Assembly: GCF_003387155.1 (NCBI RefSeq)
Contig: NZ_QUMT01000001.1
Location: 1,429,858-1,493,857, forward strand
Source: Roseateles depolymerans
Lineage (GTDB): Bacteria > Pseudomonadota > Gammaproteobacteria > Burkholderiales > Burkholderiaceae_C
Length of the DNA stretch: 64,000 bases
Direction: 5' to 3'
Below the pieces are notes generated by a model, which saw only the letters and a program-made list of their open reading frames with translations, made no database searches and had not been told where the DNA came from. Of the stretch, positions 8,839 through 16,482 are shown piece after piece; position 1 is the first letter of the stretch, and each line of letters begins with the position of its first letter. The position numbers were made by a program, and so were the translations under genes.

Positions 8839-10896
8839 TCAGCGGCCGCGCAGGAACAGGCCGTCCAGGTCACGCACGGTGAGCTGGCGCCAGGTGGGAC
8901 GCCCATGGTTGCACTGGTCGGCACGTTCGGTGCGTTCCATGTCGCGAAGCAGGGCATTCATTTCGTCGAGATTGAGTTGCCGGTTGGCGCGGACCGCGCC
9001 GTGGCAGGCCATGGTGGCCAGGATTTCATGCTGCGCACGTTCAATGGCGTGGCTGGCATCGAACTGCGCCAGTTCCGCCAGCACGCCACGCGCCAGTTCG
9101 ATCACGTCGCCGCCCGCCAGCAGGGCCGGGCGCTCACGCACCGCCAGCATCTTGGCCGACAGGGGCGCGATGTCCAGCCCCAGCCGTTGCAGGGTCTCGG
9201 CCTGGGCCTCGGCGGTGGCGATCTCCTGCGGGGTGGCGGAGAAGGTGACGGGAATCAGCAGCGGCTGCGCCTCGATGCGGGCCTGGCCCAGCGAGGCCTT
9301 GAGCCGCTCGTACACGACGCGCTCGTGCGCCGCATGCATATCGACGATGACCAGCCCCTGCGCATTCTCGGCCAGGATGTAGATGCCCTGGATCTGCGCG
9401 ATGGCGCGGCCCAGCGGCCATTCACCGGCCTGGGTGGCGGGCAGGGGGGCGGAGGGGGAGGTGGCGCCGGGCGACGCGGGTCGGAAGGCCGTTGTCTGGC
9501 CTGGGAGACCGGGCCCGGATGAGGCGTAGAGCGCTTCGGCCTGTTCCAGCGCCAGCGCGGTCTGGGCGCGGGTCGGGATGGGGGCTCGCCAGCCAGCGCT
9601 GCCAGCAGAGGCTGGGCCGGACGAACCACCGCCCGGGCCCGGGCCGTAGGCGGCGCCATTGGCAGGACCGTATCCACCGCTGTATCCAGTGGCACTTCCA
9701 GCGCCATATCCAGCGCCACCTCCAGCGCCGCTTCCAGCGTCTGCCCCTCCGGGCTCTTGCGCCATCGGGCGTTCCCAGGCGTGGGTGCCGCTCCAGGTCT
9801 TGGGCACCGTGCCCGGGCGCGGCGGCGCCAGCTCCTCCGCGGCAGCATCGCTGGTGCGGCTCAGCGCCAGCGCGGCCACCACGGCGCGACGCACCTGCTG
9901 GTGAATCTCGCGGCCATCCCGGAAGCGCACCTCGATCTTGGTGGGGTGCACATTCACATCCACCAATTCCGGCGAGAGGTCGATGAAGAGCACATAGCTG
10001 GGCTGGCGCTGGCCGTGCAGCACATCGTCGAAGGCCGAGCGGATGGCATGGGCGATCAGCTTGTCCCGCACATACCGGCCATTGACGTAGACATATTGCA
10101 TGTCCGCCCGGCTGCGGGCGGCTTCCGGCAGGCCGACCCGGCCGTGGATGCGCAGCGGGCCGACCTCGGCCGCCACATCGCGGCTCTGGCTGACGAAATC
10201 GTCGTTGAGCACTTCGGAGACGCGCTGGGCCAGCGACGATGCCCGCCACTGGTCCACCAGCTTGCCCTCATGCCAGACGGTGAAGCCCACATCCGGCCGT
10301 GCCAGCGCATGGCGGCGCAGCGCTTCCAGGCAGTGGCCCAGCTCGGTGCCCTCGGACTTGAGGAACTTGCGCCGCGCCGGCGTGTTGAAAAACAGCTCCC
10401 TCACTTCGACGCTGGTGCCCCGGGCACGGGCCGCCGGGCTCAGTTCACCGCTGCGGGCATCCAGCCGCCAGGCATGGGGCGCGCCGTCGAACCGGGAGAC
10501 CAGCGACAGCTCCGCCACCGACGACACGGCCGCCAGGGCCTCGCCCCGAAAGCCCATGGTGGCCACCGACTCCAGCTCGTCCAGGTTGCGGATCTTGCTC
10601 GTGGCATGCCGCTTGATGGCCAGCGGCAGCTCGGATTCGGGGATGCCGCAGCCGTCATCTTCCACCACCAGGCTGCGTATGCCGCCGGCCAGCAACTTCA
10701 GCTGGATCTGGCTGGCGCCGGCGTCCAGGGCGTTGTCCACCAGTTCCCGCACGACCGATGCGGGGCGCTCCACGACCTCGCCAGCCGCAATCTGGCTGAT
10801 GAGTTCATCGGGGAGTTCGCAAATCGAGCGTCGCGACGCAGCGGCAGGGGCGCCGCCAGGCGAGAGGGTCGCCGGGGGGGCGAGAGAGGCATCCAT
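8839..10896 (-). CDS. mutL: DNA mismatch repair protein MutL
   Basis: A protein of 685 residues. The GHKL ATPase region shows ISQIAAGEVVERPASVVREL with the catalytic Glu near 51, DDGCGIPESELPLAIKRHATSKI and GFRGEALAAVSSVA. The C-terminal dimerisation domain holds DMHAAHERVVYE at about 519-530, which fits the metal-binding endonuclease motif DQHA(X)2E(X)4E with Met for Gln, plus ACHGAVRANR and CNHGRPT near the end. This suggests a nicking MutL, unlike the E. coli protein. The linker between domains (about 380-470) is rich in Gly, Ala, Tyr and Pro. The start at 10896 avoids a poorly conserved 30-residue extension that would run into the divergent DedA gene. Confidence 0.95.
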   Translation of the reverse strand: MDASLAPPATLSPGGAPAAASRRSICELPDELISQIAAGEVVERPASVVRELVDNALDAGASQIQLKLLAGGIRSLVVEDDGCGIPESELPLAIKRHATSKIRNLDELESVATMGFRGEALAAVSSVAELSLVSRFDGAPHAWRLDARSGELSPAARARGTSVEVRELFFNTPARRKFLKSEGTELGHCLEALRRHALARPDVGFTVWHEGKLVDQWRASSLAQRVSEVLNDDFVSQSRDVAAEVGPLRIHGRVGLPEAARSRADMQYVYVNGRYVRDKLIAHAIRSAFDDVLHGQRQPSYVLFIDLSPELVDVNVHPTKIEVRFRDGREIHQQVRRAVVAALALSRTSDAAAEELAPPRPGTVPKTWSGTHAWERPMAQEPGGADAGSGAGGGAGYGAGSATGYSGGYGPANGAAYGPGPGGGSSGPASAGSAGWRAPIPTRAQTALALEQAEALYASSGPGLPGQTTAFRPASPGATSPSAPLPATQAGEWPLGRAIAQIQGIYILAENAQGLVIVDMHAAHERVVYERLKASLGQARIEAQPLLIPVTFSATPQEIATAEAQAETLQRLGLDIAPLSAKMLAVRERPALLAGGDVIELARGVLAELAQFDASHAIERAQHEILATMACHGAVRANRQLNLDEMNALLRDMERTERADQCNHGRPTWRQLTVRDLDGLFLRGR

Positions 10897-10984
10897 AGGG
10901 GGGCCATTGTAGAAGAGGCCCCCGAATCCGGGGGCAGGCCGAACCGAGGGGGGAAGGGGGCAGAGACCGCCATAATGCGCCGCC

Positions 10985-11632
10985 ATGGATGTCCTGCATT
11001 TCCTCCTTGATTTTGTCCTTCACGTGGACGCGCATCTGGCCGAGTTCGTCACGAACTACGGTGCCTGGGTCTATGCCCTGCTGTTCCTGATCGTGTTCGT
11101 GGAGACCGGCGTGGTGGTCATGCCCTTCCTGCCGGGCGACTCGCTGCTGTTCGTGGTGGGGGCGCTGTGCGGCGCGGGGGTGATGAACCTGCCGCTGGCG
11201 ATGGCGGTGCTGCTGGTGGCGGCCATCCTGGGCGACCAGTGCAACTACACGATCGGGCGCAGCATCGGGCCCAAGGTGTTCCAGTGGGAGCAGTCGCGGT
11301 TTTTCAACAAGCGGGCGTTTGATGCGGCCCACGAGTTCTATGAGCGCCATGGCGGCATCACCATCGTGCTGGCGCGCTTCATGCCGTTCATCCGCACCTT
11401 CGCGCCCTTTGTGGCGGGGGTGGCGGCGATGAGCCGCACCCGGTTCACCGCCTACAACGTCGGCGGTGCCGTGCTGTGGGTGGTGGGGCTGACGCTGGCG
11501 GGCTATTTGTTCGGCAACATCCCGTTCGTGCAGACCCATCTGAGCAAGATCATCTGGGCGATGATCCTCATCCCGGGGCTGATTGCGATCTACGGCGGCT
11601 GGAAGGCTTCGCGCAAACCGGTGCAGGCCTGA
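10985..11632 (+). CDS. DedA-family membrane protein
   Basis: A 215-residue multi-helix inner-membrane protein. The blocks ETGVVVMPFLPGDSLLFVVGAL, a re-entrant GDSLL motif, and RFMPFIRTFAPFVAGVAAM are the signatures of the DedA/SNARE-associated family. The conserved Arg of FMPxxRT and the acidic Glu near residue 40 are present, as in members implicated in undecaprenyl-phosphate or phospholipid recycling and proton-motive-force maintenance. It starts 88 bases from mutL on the opposite strand, so both promoters must sit in that short space or within the neighbours. A GC-rich hairpin near 11719-11746 lies downstream. Confidence 0.92.
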   Translation: MDVLHFLLDFVLHVDAHLAEFVTNYGAWVYALLFLIVFVETGVVVMPFLPGDSLLFVVGALCGAGVMNLPLAMAVLLVAAILGDQCNYTIGRSIGPKVFQWEQSRFFNKRAFDAAHEFYERHGGITIVLARFMPFIRTFAPFVAGVAAMSRTRFTAYNVGGAVLWVVGLTLAGYLFGNIPFVQTHLSKIIWAMILIPGLIAIYGGWKASRKPVQA

Positions 11633-11841
11633 CCCTGGCGGCGCCGGACGAGCCGGACGCGTTCATGCGGCATCTTCGCCAGCGCGCGTCCATGGCGTCC
11701 TCAAGGATGGGCGCCCTCGGCGTCTTCGGGAAACTCCCGAGTCGCCCAGCGCCATCTCTGCAGGGGTGAGCTTCGGCACGGCTGTCCCGGCCCGCTATTC
11801 TGCGGCGCTGGTTCAACCGACCTTCAACCGAACAAAGCCCC

Positions 11842-14800
11842 ATGCAACTGAGTTCCCTGAGCCAGGCCGTCGCCCTGGCGCTGAGCCTTGCCGCCGGCGT
11901 GGCCGTCTCTCCCGCGCTTGCGCAATCCGCCTCGCCAGTGTCGTCCAGCGGCGCTGCCGTCAGCCTGCTGCTGCGCCAGCCCGCGGTCTCGGCCCGGCAA
12001 CTGGCCTTTGTGTATGGCGGCGCCCTGTGGGTGGCCAACCGCGACGGCAGCCAGCCGCGCCAGCTCGCGCCGCGGGTGTCCTCGGAGTTCTCGCCGCGGT
12101 TCTCGCCGGATGGGCAATGGATCGCGTTTTCCGCCAGCTATGACGGCAATACCGACGTCTATGTCGTGCCCACCGCCGGGGGCCAGCCCCGTCGCCTGAC
12201 CTGGCACGGCAGCAGCGACCAGGTCACCGGCTGGAGCCCGGACGGTCGCCGGGTGCTGTTCGCCTCGCCCCGCCAGGTGCTGAACAACCGCAGCAACCAG
12301 CTCTACGAAGTGCCGCTGGAAGGCGGCTTCGAGCAGCAGGTGATGAAGGCTGTGGCCTATGAAGGCAGTTGGAGCCCGGACGGGCGGCTGCTGGCCTATC
12401 GCCCCTATCGCCAGGCCAACAACGGCAGTAGCGGCTGGCGTCAAAGCCGCGGCGGCACCACGCCGCCGATCTGGATCATCGATCCCAAGGGCAAGACCTG
12501 GGAAGAGATTCCGCACGTCAATGCCACCGACTGGAATCCGATCTGGATGGGCGATGAAGTCGTGTTCATCTCCGACCGCAACGACGGCGCCGCCAACCTC
12601 TTCGCCTACAACACCAAGACCAAGGCACTGCGCCAGCTGACCCAGGAAACGGTGTGGGACGTCAAGGCCGCTGACGGCCGGGATGGACGCATCGTTTATG
12701 AGGTGGGCGGCCGCATCAAGGAAATCAGCCTGGCCGGCGGAGCGCCGACGACGCTGAACATCAGCCTGAACGAACCCAGCGCCCAGGCCCGGGTGCAGTG
12801 GAAGGACGCCGCCCGCACCATCACCAGCGTGGCCCTGTCGGCCACCGGCAAGCGGGTGCTGGTGAGTGCGCGTGGCGAGGTGTTCTCCGTGCCGGTCAAG
12901 GACGGCGTCGTGCGCAACCTCACCCAGACCTCCGGCGTGCGGGAAAAGGACGCCCTGTGGAGCCCGGACGGCCAGCAGGTGGCCTACATCTCCGATGAAC
13001 CCGGCATGCGCCACCAGGTCGTGCTGCGGGACCAGCTTGGCGACCAGGCCACCGGCAAGACGCCGCGCAAGATCCTGCTGCCCGAGACCGGCTACTACCA
13101 CCTGCTGGACTGGTCGCCCGAGGGCAGCCGTCTGGTGCTGCAGGACAACCATCTCAACCTCTACCAGCTGCCGCTGTCGGGGCCGCAGTCCGGTCAGCTG
13201 CTGAAGATCGACAGCAGCCCGCGTCGCCAGAACTATGACGTCGGCTTCTCGCCGGATGGCCGCTGGCTCGCCTACACGGTGACCGGGCGCAACCATTTCA
13301 GCCAGATCCGCGTGCACGACTTCCAGACCGGCCAGCAGCACACGCTGACCGATGGCATGAGTCATGCGGAGCAGCCGGTGTTCTCCAGCAAGGGGGACGT
13401 GCTGTACTTCGCGGCCTCGGTGAATTCTGGGCCGGCGCAGGTGGGCCTGGACATGTCGACGCAGGAGCGTGCGCTGCGCATGGGCCTGTTTGCGGCAGTG
13501 CTGCGCGCGGACGGTTCTTCGCCGCTGCTGCCCAAGGCCGGGGATGAGGACGGCAAGGACGGCAAGGGCGGCAAGGGCGACGGTGACGAGGGCGACAAGG
13601 ACGACGCCAAGCCGTCCGACAAGTCATCGGACAAGAAGGCCGATGCCAAGTCTGACGCCAAGTCCGACGCCAAAGCCGACGCCAAAGCCGACAAGGCCGA
13701 CGCCAAGTCCGGCAAGGCCAAGCCCGTGCGCATCGACTTCGCCGGCCTGCAGAACCGCATCGTCGGCCTGCCGGTGGCCCAGGCCCGCTACGACCATCTG
13801 GGCGTGGCGGCCGACGGCGCGCTGTTCTACATCGAGCGAGGCCAGCCCGGCGCCAGCATCGAGCCGCCCAATGCCGACGGCGACGAGCGCGGCGAGCTGT
13901 TCCGCTTCGACTTCGAGGAGAAGAAGGCCAAGGTGGTCAAGCCGGGCGTGCATGACTACTCCCTCAGCGCCGATGGCAAGAAGATCCTGCTGGACCTGGG
14001 CGGCGGCCGGCTGGAAGTGGCCGATGCGCGCGAGAAGATCGATGCCAAGCCGGTGGATGTGTCCGGCCTGCGCGTGCGCATCGACCCGCGTGCCGAGTGG
14101 CGCCAGATCTTCGACGAGACCTGGTGGATGGAGAAGGAATTCTTCTACGACCCCAAGCTGCATGGACTGGACTGGAAGGGTGTCTACCAGCGCTACCTGC
14201 CGCTGCTGGCTCATGTGCAGCGCCGTGAAGACCTGAACGACCTGATGGTGGACATGATCGGCGAGCTGCAGGTCGGCCACAACCGCGTGGGTGGGGGCGA
14301 TGTGCTGACCGAGCCCAAGGTGGCCATCGGTCTGCTGGGGGCCGACTTCAGCTTCGAGGGCGGCCACTACCGCATCAGCAAGATCTTCCAGGGCGACCGC
14401 TGGAACCCGTTCCTGAAGGCGCCGCTGGCGGCACCGGGCCTGAATGTGAAGGCCGGTGACTATCTGCTGGCGGTCAATGGCCGACCGGTGGACGGGCAGC
14501 ACAACCTGTTCCAGCAACTGGAAAACACCGTCGGCAAGCCGGTGCAACTGACCATCGCCAGCGATGCCAAGGGGCAGGGCGCCCGCCAGGTGCAGGTGGA
14601 ACCCATCGCCAGCGAAGTGGCGCTGCGTCAGTGGGACTGGGTGGAGCACAACCGGCAGGAAGTGGACCGCCTGAGCGGCGGCAAGCTGGCTTACGTCTAC
14701 ATGCCGGACACGGCCACGCAAGGCTTCCAGCACTTCAACCGCATGTTCTTCGCGCAGGTGGACAAGCAAGGCCTCGTGATGGATGACCGCCGCAATGGGG

Positions 14801-15291
14801 GCGGCCAGGCGGCCAACTACGTGACCGAAGTGCTGGGCCGGTCCTACCTGGGCAGCTGGAAGGACCGCGATGCGCTGGTCTATGACACCCCGGGCGGTGC
14901 CATCTACGGGCCCAAGGCCATGCTGATCGACCAGGATGCCGGCTCCGGCGGTGACTTCATGCCCTACGCCTTCCGTCGCACGGGCCTGGGCCCGCTGATC
15001 GGCAAGCGGACCTGGGGCGGGCTGATCGGCATTGCGGCCAATCCGCCGCTGATCGACGGCGGCAATCTGGTCGTGCCCTTCTTCCGCTTCTTCACGCCGG
15101 AAGGGGAGTGGCGCATCGAGAACGAAGGGGTCTCGCCCGACGTGGATGTGAACCTCGACCCGGTGGCCGTGAACGAGGGGCGGGATGTGCAGCTCGAAAC
15201 GGCCGTGACCAATGTGATGGAGCGGCTCAAGACCTGGAAGCCGATCCAGCGCACCGAGCCGCCGGCGATGCCGACGAAGGTCGGCGGCTGA
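11842..15291 (+). CDS. Tricorn-like secreted S41 peptidase
   Basis: A protein of 1149 residues. A signal peptide (residues 1-27, ending PALAQ) is followed by TolB/PD40 beta-propeller repeats such as FSPRFSPDGQWIAFSA and GWSPDGRRVLFAS, a second propeller, a tricorn core domain (WRQIFDETWWMEKEFFYD), a PDZ-like domain near 860-930 and the C-terminal S41 peptidase with DQDAGSGGDFMPYAF, which puts the nucleophile at about Ser1035. Residues about 567-629 are a low-complexity Lys/Asp/Ala-rich insert between propeller blades. The signal peptide places it in the periplasm, where it would degrade peptides. It stands alone, and a strong terminator follows at 15329. Confidence 0.92.
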   Translation: MQLSSLSQAVALALSLAAGVAVSPALAQSASPVSSSGAAVSLLLRQPAVSARQLAFVYGGALWVANRDGSQPRQLAPRVSSEFSPRFSPDGQWIAFSASYDGNTDVYVVPTAGGQPRRLTWHGSSDQVTGWSPDGRRVLFASPRQVLNNRSNQLYEVPLEGGFEQQVMKAVAYEGSWSPDGRLLAYRPYRQANNGSSGWRQSRGGTTPPIWIIDPKGKTWEEIPHVNATDWNPIWMGDEVVFISDRNDGAANLFAYNTKTKALRQLTQETVWDVKAADGRDGRIVYEVGGRIKEISLAGGAPTTLNISLNEPSAQARVQWKDAARTITSVALSATGKRVLVSARGEVFSVPVKDGVVRNLTQTSGVREKDALWSPDGQQVAYISDEPGMRHQVVLRDQLGDQATGKTPRKILLPETGYYHLLDWSPEGSRLVLQDNHLNLYQLPLSGPQSGQLLKIDSSPRRQNYDVGFSPDGRWLAYTVTGRNHFSQIRVHDFQTGQQHTLTDGMSHAEQPVFSSKGDVLYFAASVNSGPAQVGLDMSTQERALRMGLFAAVLRADGSSPLLPKAGDEDGKDGKGGKGDGDEGDKDDAKPSDKSSDKKADAKSDAKSDAKADAKADKADAKSGKAKPVRIDFAGLQNRIVGLPVAQARYDHLGVAADGALFYIERGQPGASIEPPNADGDERGELFRFDFEEKKAKVVKPGVHDYSLSADGKKILLDLGGGRLEVADAREKIDAKPVDVSGLRVRIDPRAEWRQIFDETWWMEKEFFYDPKLHGLDWKGVYQRYLPLLAHVQRREDLNDLMVDMIGELQVGHNRVGGGDVLTEPKVAIGLLGADFSFEGGHYRISKIFQGDRWNPFLKAPLAAPGLNVKAGDYLLAVNGRPVDGQHNLFQQLENTVGKPVQLTIASDAKGQGARQVQVEPIASEVALRQWDWVEHNRQEVDRLSGGKLAYVYMPDTATQGFQHFNRMFFAQVDKQGLVMDDRRNGGGQAANYVTEVLGRSYLGSWKDRDALVYDTPGGAIYGPKAMLIDQDAGSGGDFMPYAFRRTGLGPLIGKRTWGGLIGIAANPPLIDGGNLVVPFFRFFTPEGEWRIENEGVSPDVDVNLDPVAVNEGRDVQLETAVTNVMERLKTWKPIQRTEPPAMPTKVGG

Positions 15292-15328
15292 GCCTCGGCT
15301 GAACGGCGGCAGGGCCGCGTTGAGCCCG

Positions 15329-15372
15329 ACACCCCACATCCTGGATCTTGATCCGGATGTGGGGTGTTTTTC
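15329..15372 (+). terminator. Rho-independent terminator of the tricorn-like gene
   Basis: A perfect 13-bp stem (15329-15341 with 15355-15367) with a 13-base loop is followed by a T run. It starts 37 bases after the stop codon. Confidence 0.9.
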
Positions 15373-15499
15373 ATTGGGGAGCGTCGGGCATCGGGACGAG
15401 CCTGGGGACAGGGTCAGGAGAGGCACAGAGACCCACTGTCAGTTTCTCCGACATGTCATTTTTCAGTCCGTGATGCAGTTCACGAACGGATTCAAGCGC

Positions 15500-15524
15500 G
15501 TGTCGAAGCTTTTTACAGTGACAC
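15500..15524. promoter_or_regulatory. Inverted repeat GTGTC-N15-GACAC, candidate activator site
   Basis: GTGTC at 15500-15504 pairs with GACAC at 15520-15524 around an AT-rich centre. It lies about 45 bases upstream of the sigma-54-like promoter at 15570, a usual distance for an enhancer-binding activator. A second, looser TGTC/GACA pair is at 15437-15453. Assignment to a PrsR-type regulator is inference from the PEP-CTERM gene behind it. Confidence 0.4.
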
Positions 15525-15569
15525 TGCATCCCTACAGTTAGGGATAAGAGAATCAAGCACTTAGTGCGC

Positions 15570-15585
15570 TGGCACACATTTCGCT
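15570..15585 (+). promoter_or_regulatory. Sigma-54-type (-24/-12) promoter of PEP-CTERM gene
   Basis: TGGCACACATTTCGCT matches the RpoN consensus TGGCAC-N5-TTGC with one mismatch, and the invariant GG and GC are exactly 10 bases apart. Transcription would start near 15596, leaving a leader of about 30 bases before the ATG at 15625. PEP-CTERM genes in betaproteobacteria are known to be driven by RpoN with the PrsK/PrsR system. Apart from this element, the inverted repeats and the terminator, the 333-base gap 15292-15624 shows no gene. Confidence 0.65.
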
Positions 15586-15624
15586 ACTTGGAGAGCGTTT
15601 AGACACTTTTTCGAAGCGTTTTCC

Positions 15625-16236
15625 ATGCTGAACCGCCTGATTGCCTCCCTCGCCCTGGCTGCTGCCAGCCTCGTGGCCGCCGTGACCCCGGCCGCTGCCG
15701 CCACCGTCACTTTCGAAGATCTGGGCATTCAGTCCTGGTTTGCGACCCCCACCTACGACCGCTATGCCAGCCAGGGCGTGGTGTTCAGCTCGACCACCAC
15801 GTATCAGACCTACGACCACTGGTTCTCGAACAGCGGAGCCGGCAATTACTCGCTGGGCTCGGCCGGCTGGGGCAACATCTCCGGCACCTTCACCACGGCG
15901 GTGAACAGCCTGTCCCTGTGGGTGGGCGACGAAGGCTACGACCTCGACCGCGCCACACTGAATGTCTACGACAGCAGCAACCACCTGCTGGCTTCGGCCT
16001 CGGGCAGCGGCACCAGCTGGTTCACCCTGAGCGTGCTGACGACCGCCAACATCGCCCGTTTCGAGATCCTCCAGCAAGGCGCGGTTGCCATCGACAACCT
16101 GACCTTCAGCAAGGTCAGCACCGGCGGCAACAACGCCAATACCGGCAACAACGTGCCGGAACCGGGCACGCTGGCACTGGCCGGACTGGCCATGGTGGGC
16201 GCGGCGCTGGTGCGTCGCCGCGGTCGGCAGGGCTGA
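15625..16236 (+). CDS. PEP-CTERM sorting-domain exported protein
   Basis: A 203-residue protein with an N-terminal signal peptide (MLNRLIASLALAAASLVAA...AAA) and a classic tripartite C-terminus: the VPEPGT motif, the hydrophobic segment LALAGLAMVGAAL and the basic tail VRRRGRQG. This tail is recognised by an exosortase, which removes it and releases the protein to the surface or exopolysaccharide matrix; the exosortase itself is not in this window. The body is Gly/Ser/Thr-rich with beta-strand character (VTFEDLG, FTTAVNSLSLWVGDEGYD) and resembles other PEP-CTERM surface proteins of unknown binding specificity. A sigma-54-like promoter precedes it. Confidence 0.9.
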   Translation: MLNRLIASLALAAASLVAAVTPAAAATVTFEDLGIQSWFATPTYDRYASQGVVFSSTTTYQTYDHWFSNSGAGNYSLGSAGWGNISGTFTTAVNSLSLWVGDEGYDLDRATLNVYDSSNHLLASASGSGTSWFTLSVLTTANIARFEILQQGAVAIDNLTFSKVSTGGNNANTGNNVPEPGTLALAGLAMVGAALVRRRGRQG

Positions 16237-16334
16237 TCGTTCGCCATCGCCTGGCGGTCTCAAGGGATCGCCGGCTCAGCGGCCGCGTCGCTTGTCCGTG
16301 AAGGGCAGGCCAGACCTGGCGAGCTGCCAACACG

Positions 16335-16365
16335 AAAGGCCGGTGCATGCACCGGCCTTTTGTCT
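16335..16365. terminator. Bidirectional terminator between PEP-CTERM gene and amiC
   Basis: A perfect 26-base palindrome at 16335-16360 with AAA and TTT at its ends lies between two convergent genes. It can fold for either strand; the plus-strand side is followed by TTTTGT. Confidence 0.8.
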
Positions 16366-16416
16366 TGTGTGGCAATCAGCGCCTGATCCTCAGCAAAGCA
16401 GCACAGCACCGCCTCA

Positions 16417-16482
16417 TCGCATCAGCGCATCACCGCATCAGCGCATCAGCGCTACATCAGCACCTCAGCACCTCAGCACCTC
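16417..16482. repeat. Short tandem repeats abutting the amiC stop codon
   Basis: Units of GCATCAGC and then GCACCTCA recur with a period of about 8 bases up to the last codon of amiC. Read on the minus strand, the repeat contains many TGA triplets directly after the amiC stop. Confidence 0.6.

Noticed and set aside
7516-9382. Arg/Pro- and Ala/Thr-rich frames opposite the RGG extension
   Set aside because: They arise because the repeat DNA is open in several frames; the minus-strand frame joins a real enzyme domain, the others join nothing.
11824-13365. Open frame of 513 codons on the minus strand
   Set aside because: It lies opposite the tricorn-like gene, is His/Gln/Val-rich without any domain, and is explained by GC-rich third positions of the real gene.
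13624-15426. Open frame of 600 codons on the minus strand
   Set aside because: Antisense shadow of the same tricorn-like gene; it even runs through the terminator hairpin.
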